NCBI RefSeq assembly: GCF_050003625.1 | Contig: NC_134398.1 | Coordinates: 92,881,248 to 92,945,247 of the forward strand | From: Haematobia irritans | Lineage: Eukaryota > Arthropoda > Insecta > Diptera > Muscidae | DNA length: 64,000 nt | Reading direction: 5' to 3' | Shown: piece by piece, positions 1-9,296 of the stretch | Layout of the letters: each line of letters begins with the position of its first letter | Numbering within the stretch: position 1 is the stretch's first letter | Made by a program: the position numbers and the translations under genes | The notes under the pieces: model-generated | Seen by the model: the letters and a program-made list of their open reading frames with translations, nothing else | What the model was told of the DNA's origin: nothing | Databases searched by the model: none

Positions 1-440
1 CAACTTCACCTCCATAATTGTAAACTTTTAAATATTGATATGTAGTTTTTTTTTTTGGAAAGCATTTGACTTGAGGGGGCGATTGTTGTAATTTAGTACT
101 CTTCAATTCAAATACTTTGTTATATTGTTAATTTTTTAGTCATAGCAATTTTGGCATTTTTGGTTGAAAAATTATTTTCTGTGTTTGAAGTTTTCAAATG
201 TTTTTTTTTTCCTTTTTTTTGTGTTACCAATAAACGTTTATTTAATTTGTACACCACGGCAATTTTATTTGGGAATTTTTGGAGTCACGCATTTTTCTGC
301 TGCGTGGAATACTAAATAAAGGAAATATCCTACAAAATTCATTCATGATAAGCTTCCTGTATCTAAGGTTATATGTTAAATAACGTATGAGAGGGTTAAA
401 AGGGTTGCCGTTTAGTAGGTTGAAAAAATCGTTTAGTGTT
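1..440. other. AT-rich intergenic stretch
   Basis: AT-rich DNA with T-runs. I see no coding signature, tRNA or terminal repeats. Short ATG-initiated frames here lack any recognisable domain. Confidence 0.5.
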
Positions 441-526
441 AGCCAGGGCTGTGGAGTCGAGTTAATTTTGCTCGACTCCGACTCCAGCATTTCTTATTAG
501 CCTCGACACCGGAGTCGACTCGAGGT
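441..526. repeat. GGAGTC/GACTCC-rich dispersed repeat
   Basis: The block opens with AGCCAGGGCTGTGGAGTCGA and contains repeated GACTCC and GGAGTC words in both orientations, so it can fold on itself. A related block in opposite orientation lies at 21964-21997 (ACTCCACAGCCCTGG). Both adjoin the word GTGTTAG, which suggests a shared small element and not chance. The class is unknown to me. Confidence 0.5.
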
Positions 527-1073
527 GGTGTACCTAAATCTCATTTTAACAGTATTCCAATTGTATTTGTAGTGTTCCAAAAATAGACCGATATAAGTGT
601 TCTATTTTGCCATATGTGTTTATATGCCCAAATGTGTTTATATGTCGACTCGACGACAAACCTACACCCTCAAAATCGCTTCTGTAACAAATACTCCCAA
701 ACATTTTGCTTCAAGCATATACATTTTTGGGTATTGCCCAAACATTTATATATTTTATTTCTTCCAATATATAATATGTTTGAAAGCATATTGGTCTAAA
801 CAAGTTTAAGTTCCAAACATTATGTATTTTTCCATCCAAATTCAATAATGTTGTCTTCCAAAAAACTATATGTTATTATGTGAACATATAATATGTTTGG
901 AAACATTTTGAACCCAAAAAATATTATATGCTTAGAAGAATTTTCTCCCAAAGAAGATTGTGCTCAAATTGTATATTCCCTCACATTTTTCTCACTTCCA
1001 TGAGCACCTTTTTCTGTAATACAAACATTGTAGAAGAAATTATTAAATTTTATAATTTTTTTAAATTTTACCT

Positions 1074-1146
1074 TTTGCCGGACGGGGATTCGAACAGCGG
1101 ACCACACAGTTTGTAAGTCAGCACACTAACCACTGGGCTACGTAGC
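1074..1146 (-). repeat. tRNA-derived module (minus strand), pair 1
   Basis: Read on the minus strand it has an A-box-like TAGCCCAGTGG and a B-box GTTCGAATC at tRNA spacing, then ends in GTCCGGC. The 5' end (AGCTACG) does not pair with that 3' end, so this is a tRNA-derived sequence and not a functional tRNA. It points away from the module at 1233-1310, giving a divergent pair. Confidence 0.6.
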
Positions 1147-1232
1147 TGTTATGGTCATAGCTTGCGGCGCCCACAAGCCGATGCAAACATAACATTGTTT
1201 AACAACATAACATTGTTAAACATACATTTGTT

Positions 1233-1310
1233 GGCGGCGTGGATCAGTGGTTGGTACGTCCGCCTTGCATGCCAAGGGTCCTGGGTTCAATCCCTGCTTC
1301 GACCGACACC
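1233..1310 (+). repeat. tRNA-derived module (plus strand), pair 1
   Basis: A-box-like TGGATCAGTGG and B-box GGGTTCAATCC at tRNA spacing, followed within 20 bp by a long T run that would act as a pol III terminator. The acceptor stem is not tRNA-like. Related to the heads of the SINEs near 60.3 and 62.5 kb (GTGGGTTCGATTCC in their orientation). Confidence 0.6.
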
Positions 1311-3919
1311 ATTTTATTATTTTTTTTTTTACATATATTTGTTTACGTATATCCCAAATACGTTCGGAATATCCCGAAAAGGTGTTCAACATTACATACT
1401 ACTATATTAAATTTTTACTACGAAACTGTAAAGTGTGTCTTATAAAAGACTTAAAGTCAGAAAAAAACAGTGCTTGATATAAACGAAATGGACTGAGTCC
1501 AAATCATATATTATTTTTTATTGCAAAAATAAAAATTTTGTAACAAAAAAGGGTTTGTATACAAGTTTGAAATTTTTGAAGAAATTCAAAAACTCTTACA
1601 AAGGAAGAATGTGAAGTCGAGTATATATATAAATATTTTTCCATCGAATCCTAAAGTTAACGATAACCATTCAAAAGCACATTATATTTAAATTCTAAAC
1701 AATAATTTTACAACCAACACATACATTTATTTAGGTGTGAACAATTATTTTCTTTCTTTAATAATTTATTCTAAAGAAAATAAACTTATTCAATTGTTGC
1801 TTTGGATCATGCCCCACCAAGTTATAATACAATTTGCCTAAAAAAGTTATAATGTTATTCTGGGTTTACCGATTCGAGTTTTACCGTTAAAATGAGAAAT
1901 AATTTTAGCGACAAAACTCGATCTCAATGCCCGCTTTTATTTTCGAAGAATCCGCCAACTCTTGGATTACTCATTAATAAAGAGGAACTAATCTTTGTTT
2001 TTATAGATCTTACTGTTTAATTTTTCACTGTTTCCCAATGTTTTCATTTTACTGTCACAACTCTAGAAAGAGTACACTGAAAAAATATTGTCGTGAGGCC
2101 AAAGATTTCATGTCCTTAAAATAAGAATACAAATTTTGCTTAGCTTAGACGACGCATTTCTCTAATATAAAGTTTTTTCCATGTTCAAAAGTCGATAAAC
2201 TTTTTAATGAAGTCGTGTTTCCCTTATAATTAAGTGACTTGAAAATGGCTATCATAACATGAAAGAAAAAAAATTGAGCTAAGGTCAACTTGACTTTAAT
2301 AATTCAAAAAAATTCTTTAAAACTAATGAAACTGTCCTCAAATTTGTTGCATTTTTGCATCTGGACATGTTTTTCAAAACGTTATTTTAAGGACGTTTTT
2401 TACTTGAAACATAGCATAATTTCTACTGGACATCTTGTTTTCAACGGACTTTTTATAGCATATGAAAAAAGCTGAAAAAGCAAAAAACTAAAATTTGCTT
2501 CATAGAGTCAAATACACAAAACCCACATTTAAAAGAGAATTGTGTCTTAAAAGTATCCTTACTTGAATTCTCGGCTTCATTGGCTCGGAATCAATACCAA
2601 AATTGTTAAAATAGAGACACAATCTTTGGAACTGGGCATGCTATTTTTCAGTGTATAGTGCCCTTTCGTTAGTTTTTATGAAGATCCCTTTAATTACCTT
2701 TGTTTGAATATTTTGACTTACTCGTCCTACGTTCCGATTTGTTGTGACGAAACAAAAAAAGTGCCCGTAATGCGAAAATGAGAAACAGAACTCATGTTTC
2801 TTTTTTCAAATGTCTTTTCTCTTGGTTCCGAATGAATTTTCTCTCCGAATACTCATTTTAATCTTTTTACTTAAGCATATACAATTTTTGGCGATCTTAT
2901 ATCACAACATATATATGTTTACTCCAAATTTGGAAATTTATACTTGTTTATATTCACACACAGTATTTTTCCAATCTTTAATTGAATTTTCTTTGTGTAT
3001 ATATATTTTTGAGGCGCCACTTTTTTACTTTCATTATTTTACTTCCAGCACACATTTTATGTCTCTCTTTCTAAACACATATATGTTAATAGTCTATTTC
3101 TAAATTAATATATGTTTGCATCCAAGCATATTATATATACAGACATTTTATGTCCCAAACATAATATGTTCTAACATATTAACATATATGTCCCAAACGT
3201 GTTATGCTAGTTTATGAACATTATATGCTTGCACTTAAAAATATTGTGTTTACAAATTTGAGTTCCAAACATATAATTTTTACTCCCAAACATATGAAAA
3301 AACAGTCTTTTTCGTCCGTGTTGGCAGAGGTTTAATTTAAAATTACAGCTTCCAAGGGCATCGGGTGTATATGGAGATTTCTCAAGTAATTATATAGCGA
3401 TATCTTAAATTCTGGGCCGACGGGAAATTTATTTATGGATCTCAAATAAAATACAATTCTACACCCTCAAAAAAATCGCTTCTGTAACATATACTCCCAA
3501 ACACATTTTGCTTCAATCATATAAATTTTTGGGTATTGCCCAAACATTTATATATTTGATTTCTTCCAATATATAATATGTTTGAAAGCATATTGGTCTA
3601 AACAATATAATATGTTTGGGTAGTCTAAGTTCCAAACAGTATGTATTTTTCCATCCAAATTCAATAATGTTGTCTTCCAAAAAACTATATGTTATTATGT
3701 GAACATATAATATGTTTGGAAACATTTTGAACCCAAAAATATTATATGCTTAGAAGAATTTTCTCCCAAAGAAGATTGTGCTCAATTTTTTTTCTGTCGA
3801 ATTGTATATTCCCTCACATTTTCCTCACTTGCATGAGTTTTTTAGTTCTTAGCACCTTTTTCTGTAATACAAACATTGTAGAAGAAATTATTAAATTTTA
3901 TAATTTTTTAAATTTTACC

Positions 3920-3994
3920 TTTTGCCGGACGGGGATTCGATCAGCGGACCACACAGTTTGTAATCCAGCACACTAACCACTGGGCTACGTAGCT
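3920..3994 (-). repeat. tRNA-derived module (minus strand), pair 2
   Basis: Second copy of the minus-strand module, with TAGCCCAGTGG and the B-box GATCGAATC (one change from pair 1). The spacer to its partner is about 40 bp longer than in pair 1, so pair 1 has a deletion. Confidence 0.55.
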
Positions 3995-4100
3995 GTTATG
4001 GTCATCAAGAGATAATTATCGTTATAAGTCATATTTATATAGCATAGCTTGCGGCGCCCACGAGCCGATGCAAACATAACATTGTTAAACATACATTTGT

Positions 4101-4171
4101 TGGCGACGTGGAGCAGTGGTTGGTACGTCCGCCTTGCATGCCAAGGGTCGATCCCTGCTTCGACCGACACC
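4101..4171 (+). repeat. tRNA-derived module (plus strand), pair 2
   Basis: A-box-like TGGAGCAGTGG; the B-box region is shortened to GGGTCGATCCC by a small deletion, which would probably weaken TFIIIC binding. A T run follows. Confidence 0.5.
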
Positions 4172-4822
4172 ATTTTTTTTTATTTTTTTTTTACATATAT
4201 TTGTTTACGTATATTCCAAATACGTTAGGAATATCCCGAAAAGGTGTTCAAGATTACATACTACTATATTAACTTTTTATTACGAAACTGTAAAGTGTGT
4301 CTTATAAAAGACTTAAATTCAGAAAAGAACAGTGCTTGATATAAACGAAATGGACTGATTTCAAATCATATAATATTTTTTATTGCAAAAATAAAAAAAA
4401 TTGTAACAAAAAAGGGTTTTGTACACAAGTTTGAAATTTTCGAAGAAATTCAAACAACTCTTACAAAGGAAGAATGTGAAGTCGAGTAATATATAAATAT
4501 TTTTCCATCGAATCCTACACCCTCAAAAAAAATCGCTTCTTTAACATATGTTCCAAACATATTTTGCAGGAAGCACATATATTATTGCATACTGCCGAAA
4601 CATTAATATGTTTGTTTTATGTGAACATATTATATGTTTGGAAGCATTTTGAGCCAAAAATATTATATGCTTGGAAGAATTTTTCCCAAACACGATTGTG
4701 CTCATTCCCTAACATACTCGTAATTTTCACTTCCACGAAATTTTTTAGTTATTGGCACCTTTCTCTGTAATACAAATAATGTTGAAGAAATCATTCACTT
4801 TTATAAATTTTTTAAATTTTAC

Positions 4823-4899
4823 CTTTCGCCTGCACGGAGAATCGAACCGAGGACCATACAGTTTGTAAGCCAACACACTATCCACTGGGCTACGTAGCT
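4823..4899 (-). repeat. tRNA-derived module (minus strand), pair 3
   Basis: Minus strand reads TAGCCCAGTGG ... GGTTCGATTCTCC, an intact A/B-box arrangement closest to the pol III consensus among the minus-strand modules. Confidence 0.55.
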
Positions 4900-5012
4900 G
4901 TTATAGTCACCAGTAGATAATTATCGTTATAAGTTACATTTACATAGCATAGTTTGCAGCGCCCACGAGCCCATGCAAACATAACATTATTTAACAGAAA
5001 CATACTTTTGTT

Positions 5013-5089
5013 TGCCACGTGGAGCAGTGGTTAGCATGTCTGCCTTGCATGCAAAGGGTCGTGGGTTCAATCCCTGCTCCGACCGAACA
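5013..5089 (+). repeat. tRNA-derived module (plus strand), pair 3
   Basis: TGGAGCAGTGG and GGGTTCAATCC are both intact and a run of more than 25 Ts follows at 5091-5126, so this is the best preserved plus-strand module. The third repetition of the divergent arrangement. Confidence 0.55.
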
Positions 5090-5099
5090 TTTTTTTTTG

Positions 5100-5133
<34 letters not shown>

Positions 5134-6510
5134 CATTTATATGTATACTATATTAATTTTTTTAAATGAAACATCGAAATGTGCGTTATTAAAGATTTAT
5201 AGTCAGTAACAGTGCTTGATATAAACGAAATTGAATGATTTTTGGATAAAATATTATTTTTTATTGCAAAAATAACAATCTTGTAATAAAAAACTGTTTT
5301 TGTACAAAACTTTAAAATTTGGAAGGAATTCAAAAACTAACAAAAGAAGAACGTGGAGTCGAGTATAAACATACATACATAATTTTATAATATAAACATA
5401 AATTTATTTAGGAGTGAACAGTTTTTTACTAGCATTTAACACCATCGCTCTAAAATTCCTTTTATTTTTCTTTAATAATTCATTTTAAAGAAAATAAACT
5501 TTTTAAATTGTTTCAGCTGTAAAACTCGAACTTAATGCCCGCTTTTATATTTGATGGTGTCCGTCAACTCCTCGTGGACTACTTTTTAATAAAGAGAAAC
5601 TAAACTTTGTTTTTTTACATTTTACTGTGTAATTTTTCACTATTTCCTCCTTATTTCATTTTACCGTCCCAACTCTAAAAAGAGTATAGTGCCCTTTCGT
5701 TATTTTTATGAAGACCCCTGATTTCTTTTAACGAACCAAGAAAAAAATAATGCCAAAATGATAAACAAAACACATGTCCACACATACATAAAATGCTGCT
5801 CTCAAGGCGAAAACATAAGCTGTTTGTTTTTCAAATGTCTATTCTCTTGGTTCAGAATGTATATTCTCTTTATTCAAATTAAATAATATTTAGACTTAAA
5901 CATATCAAATTTTTGGCCTTATCATAAAACAGTTCTCCGAAACAACATACAAGCGGTTTCACAGAAATTGTTCTCTTTTGACTCTTTTGCTGTGTTATAT
6001 TGATATCTTTCGTCAACTCTCCCGGTTTCCATCTCTATTTCTCTCTATACTCTCTCTGTCGCTTTGATAATTTTACAACCAACACATACATTTATTTATG
6101 TGTGAACTATTGTTTGCTTTCTTTAATAATTTATTCTAAAGAAAAGAAACTTATTCAATTGTTGCTTTGGATCATTCCCCACCTACACGCTCACAAAAAT
6201 TCGCTTCTGTAACATATACTCCCAAACATATTTTGCTTCAAGCATATACATTTTTGGCTATTGCCCAAACATTTATATGTTTGATCTCTTCCAATATATA
6301 ATATGTTTGAAAGCATATTGGTCTAAACAATATATGTTTGGGTAGTCAATTTCCAAACATTTTGTATTTTTGCATCCAAATTCAATAATGTTGTCTTCCA
6401 AAAAACAATATGTTATTATGTGAACATATAATATGTTTGGAAGCATTTTGCACCCAAAAATATTATATGCTTAAAAAAATTCTCCCAAACAATATTGTGC
6501 TCAAAATTTT

Positions 6511-6598
6511 ATTTATTTATTTATATATTTACAATCATAATGAATTATGAAAATAAACAGGTAATATAGGTGCTAACAACATAGGTTTTCGACCTGAA
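6511..6598 (-). mobile_element. 88-bp retroposed fragment with 13-bp TSD
   Basis: Flanked by a perfect 13-bp direct repeat TGCTCAAAATTTT (6498-6510 and 6599-6611). On the minus strand it ends in (TAAA)n. A variable-length perfect TSD plus a simple tail is the mark of target-primed insertion of a 5'-truncated non-LTR element or SINE. The source family is not recognised. Confidence 0.6.
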
Positions 6599-6630
6599 TG
6601 CTCAAAATTTTGTTTCTGCCCAATTGTATA

Positions 6631-6984
6631 AATTAAAACAAATTAATGTTTTTTGAGTTTTTAAAAAAAGTTAACGCGCGAGCTTTCTTTATTGTTTAAG
6701 CTTCAATTAAAAACTGAAATACAAAATGTTTCATAAAAGATGCCTTGCCTGATCTATTCGTGATTCGCACGCTAAAAGTGCGATGTTAGCTCTATTGCAG
6801 CTGCAACGAGGAGTTGCTCTGTGGTTTGCAATATTCCCGGAATTTCAAAGATTGAACATGAGAAACGAAATGTTTAGTTTTGCAACACTTGCATGGGGCA
6901 TGTGTGAAGCAAATGAAAATGAAATTCTATGAATTTATGAAAGACAATTAATTATGTTTACGTACAATATATTTCGTATTAACT
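6631..6984 (-). repeat. gypsy 3' LTR
   Basis: 354 bp; in element orientation starts AGTTAATACG and ends TTTTAATT. An AATAAA signal lies at 6688-6693 on the minus strand. No TATA box is evident, as in other gypsy LTRs, which use initiator-type promoters. Confidence 0.92.
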
Positions 6985-6996
6985 CCTCCCCCTTTA
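6985..6996 (-). promoter_or_regulatory. polypurine tract for plus-strand priming
   Basis: Minus strand reads AAAGGGGGAGG directly before the 3' LTR, the expected position and composition of a retroelement polypurine tract. Confidence 0.85.
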
Positions 6997-7103
6997 AATT
7001 CGAACGTCCGCGTTCGAACTATCAAGCATATTTTGAACGTCTCTAAATGTAATTTCGGAATTTTGGTTAATGTGTTTTGATTTGACAATGATATGTTTTA
7101 TTA

Positions 7104-7179
7104 TAAAAAAGAGTATTATTAAAAGTGTTAGGAGTAATAAAATTGATGAAAAAGAATAGAAAAATATGTATCCATTTCA
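7104..7179 (-). pseudogene. cut-off 3' end of gypsy env (membrane-anchor remnant)
   Basis: Left of the P insertion, the env frame can be followed on the minus strand. It meets an in-frame TGA at 7177-7179 and then encodes a strongly hydrophobic, leucine-rich stretch of about 20 residues ending at a stop at 7101-7103. This is where an errantivirus Env transmembrane anchor is expected. Thus env is broken twice: by the insertion and by a stop before the anchor. The assignment depends on the TA-duplication reading of the insertion. Confidence 0.5.
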
Positions 7180-7261
7180 CTTGAGTAGCTTTATTTGATC
7201 TGTGTTATTATTTTGAAGTTGTTTTATCATTTGCAATGAAAGTATTTGTTTTGTATCTATA

Positions 7262-8066
7262 CACTGTTAGAAAAATATGGTTTTCATATGTTCCGATATA
7301 AACAAAATGTGTTTCGGGCACAATTTTTAAACACAATATATTTAAGTGCTAACATGCAATGTTCCTAAACTAACACAAAATGTTTGGGACACATATGTTA
7401 ATATGTTAGAATATATTATGTTTGGGGCATGAATGTTTCATAAAAATAATATGCGTGAATGTAAACATATATAAATTTACAAATTTCGAGTAAACATATA
7501 TATGTTGTGATACTTTATTCAGAGAGCGACAGAGAGAGAGAGAAAGAGTTAGTATAGAGAAAGAAATAGAGATGGAAACCGGGAGGGTTGAATAAAAAGA
7601 TATCAACATAACACAGCGAGAGAATGAAATGAGAGCAATTTCTGTGAAACCGCTTGTATGTTGTTTCGGAAAAATGTTTTATAATATGGCCAAAAATTTG
7701 GTATGCTTAAGTCTAAATATTATTTAATTTGAATAGTAGATTGAGTATTCGAAATAAAGAGAATAGACATTCGGAACCAAGAAAATAGACATTTGAAAAA
7801 AAAAAAACAGCATATTTGTATTACAGAAAAAGATGCGAAGAACTCAAAAATTTCGTGGAAGTTAAAAATAAGTGAGGGAATGAACACAATCTTCTTTGGG
7901 GAATTCTTCCAAGCATATTCTATTTTTGGACTCAAAATGCTTCCAAACATATAATATGCTCACATAAAACAAACATATTAATGTTTCGGCGGTATCCAAT
8001 AATATATGTGCTTCCTGCAAAATATGTTTGGAACATATGTTAGAGAAGCGATTTTTTTTGAGGGTG
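7262..8066 (-). mobile_element. P-family insertion inside gypsy env (805 bp)
   Basis: Tips CACTGTTAGAAAAATATGG and, on the minus strand, CACCCTCAAAAAAAATCGC, with TA on both sides (7260-7261, 8067-8068). The interior has the family's CATATGTTT palindromic words and a (GA)n tract near 7530. It lies within env and so is younger than, or was carried by, the gypsy insertion. It lacks tRNA-like modules, unlike copies 1-3. Confidence 0.75.
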
Positions 8067-9234
8067 TAGGATTTATTTTAAATTGAAAAAGTGGGGGTAG
8101 AGGTTTGGAGTATGAAATTTCTTTAGAAAAATAGGTTTTATCTTCAATTTGTATCGAAATATTATTATGTTTGACCAAAAAGGTTCCGTTTAGTGGGACA
8201 TTCTTTCCATCCACAATTAATTGTCCTTGGAATTGATTTAAATATAATAAATTTGTATTTATTTCCTGCACTTCAGGAATATGTTGATTGTTTATTAGAG
8301 AACATTTCGGAATTTTGTTATTTAATAACGCATATACGCAAGTTTCGTTTCTTAGATCAGTCAAGCTATCTTTTTTACATATAGTTATTTTATTATGAAT
8401 TTCACAAACAGTGTTTATACCATACATTATATTTTTATTTTGTAATACATATTTAAAATCAAGTTTAGTTATTGTGTCAAATATTTTTACTGGAAGAATC
8501 ATAATTTTTTTGTACGGGGTTTTCAAAACGGTTGGAAAATTGATAATGTAGAGGATATTACTACCATTTGATGCGATTTTGACGTGTGCAAACTCTAGTA
8601 CTTCTTCCAAGTCTATGAAAGGAATATTGTCTGTGTCTAATACATCTTTAATCCTATACATTTCAGAGTTCGAAAGTAAGAATGAATTTGGAATGTTTGA
8701 TTTTGCCCATTGTATTGCGTATTCTATGTTCGTGAGTTCCTTATTTATAATTTCAAGTCGATATTTTAAGTCCAATGCCAAAATGTTTCGGTCCTCTTCT
8801 GCAGTAATGTTCGAAATGGAATTAATCCTGTCTGTCGCGTCTTTTAGTTTGTCTAATATTGCTCCGTTTAATATTACTTGGTTGTTGTTATTCGTCAATG
8901 CATTATTGATTTTGTCTGTAAGTAGTAAGTGATCATTATGGTCGGGGGAACCGGCGATCCATTTCCATGCCGTTCCTAATAAGTCAATTGATCTTTTGGA
9001 TTTATGTGTTGTCCTTAATCTTTCTATTGACTTTAGTGATTGCGCTAGTTCGTGTTGAACTATTGGCAAGAGCATGTTGTTTGGATGGATCCTGTCTTTT
9101 ATGTCTCTTTCAGTCATTCGTATCAATGTCTCGTATTTATCGATATCTATTACATGGATTAGTCGAAATATTCCGTCCTGTATAAATGCTTCTCCATCGT
9201 CTATAGTTATAAGTTTACTGTTTGAATACTCCAT
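8067..9234 (-). pseudogene. env: errantivirus-type envelope protein (interrupted)
   Basis: About 390 codons of Env precede the insertion; the computed frame runs on to 7978 only by reading P sequence. Residues 78-81 are KSKR, a furin-type cleavage site, followed at once by a hydrophobic/aromatic segment with the arrangement of the Env fusion peptide in gypsy-type elements (family knowledge; related to insect F-type proteins). Downstream are paired cysteines, N-glycosylation sequons and helical regions. No signal peptide follows the first ATG; one lies upstream, in the spliced reading. Function would be membrane fusion; the copy cannot make an anchored protein. Confidence 0.8.
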
Positions 9235-9282
9235 TATCTGAATTTCAGCAGTACATATCGTTATCGTGATAAAAAGTAATCT
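9235..9282 (-). promoter_or_regulatory. candidate env splice acceptor and signal-peptide exon start
   Basis: On the minus strand a T-rich tract ending ATTTTTAG (AG = 9281-9282) lies just past the pol stop. The following codons, in frame with env, are hydrophobic (LLFITITICTA), a plausible signal peptide ahead of the first env ATG. Gypsy Env is made from a spliced subgenomic RNA, so the acceptor fits; the donor near the gag start was not identified. Confidence 0.55.
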
Positions 9283-9296
9283 AAAAATAAAAAAAA

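Larger units (their letters stand above)
665..3320 (+). mobile_element. P-family terminal-inverted-repeat element, copy 1 (2.66 kb)
   Basis: Begins after TA (663-664) with CACCCTCAAAATCGC and ends with TTTTTCGTCCGTG; these tips are imperfect inverted repeats of each other. The outer parts are full of near-palindromic CATATGTTTGG / AACATATAATATGTTTGG words. The middle holds two divergent tRNA-like modules. The arm from about 1700 to 3320 is repeated at 18093-21574, where two extra insertions are present, so this copy supplies empty sites. There is no transposase. The 3' flank is TT, not TA, so the right TSD has decayed or the end is approximate. Family name unknown; P is only a label used here. 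Confidence 0.6.
3462..4515 (+). mobile_element. P-family element, copy 2 (left part)
   Basis: Starts after TA (3460-3461) with CACCCTCAAAAAAATCGC and follows copy 1 base for base through the palindromic words, both tRNA-like modules and the ATTTTTCCATCGAATCCTA segment. At 4516 another P tip begins directly where copy 1 continues with AAGTTAACG, so this copy is cut by a TA insertion. I cannot find its remaining right end. Confidence 0.55.
4518..6185 (+). mobile_element. P-family element, copy 3 (left part, mosaic)
   Basis: Starts after TA (4516-4517) with CACCCTCAAAAAAAATCGC. It carries the third tRNA-like pair, then a diverged version of the copy-1 arm (about 5390-5740). From about 5800 to 6065 it matches, in reverse, the P insertion inside the gypsy env (7500-7760), and after about 6066 it returns to copy-1-like sequence until the next P tip at 6186. 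The right arm seems to resume at 18093. The switches suggest recombination between copies; exact joints are uncertain. Confidence 0.45.

Noticed and set aside
1074..5089. Functional tRNA genes
   Set aside because: A- and B-boxes are present but acceptor stems do not pair, so these are tRNA-derived repeats.
8193..9185. Plus-strand frames opposite env
   Set aside because: They are antisense shadows of the env gene.
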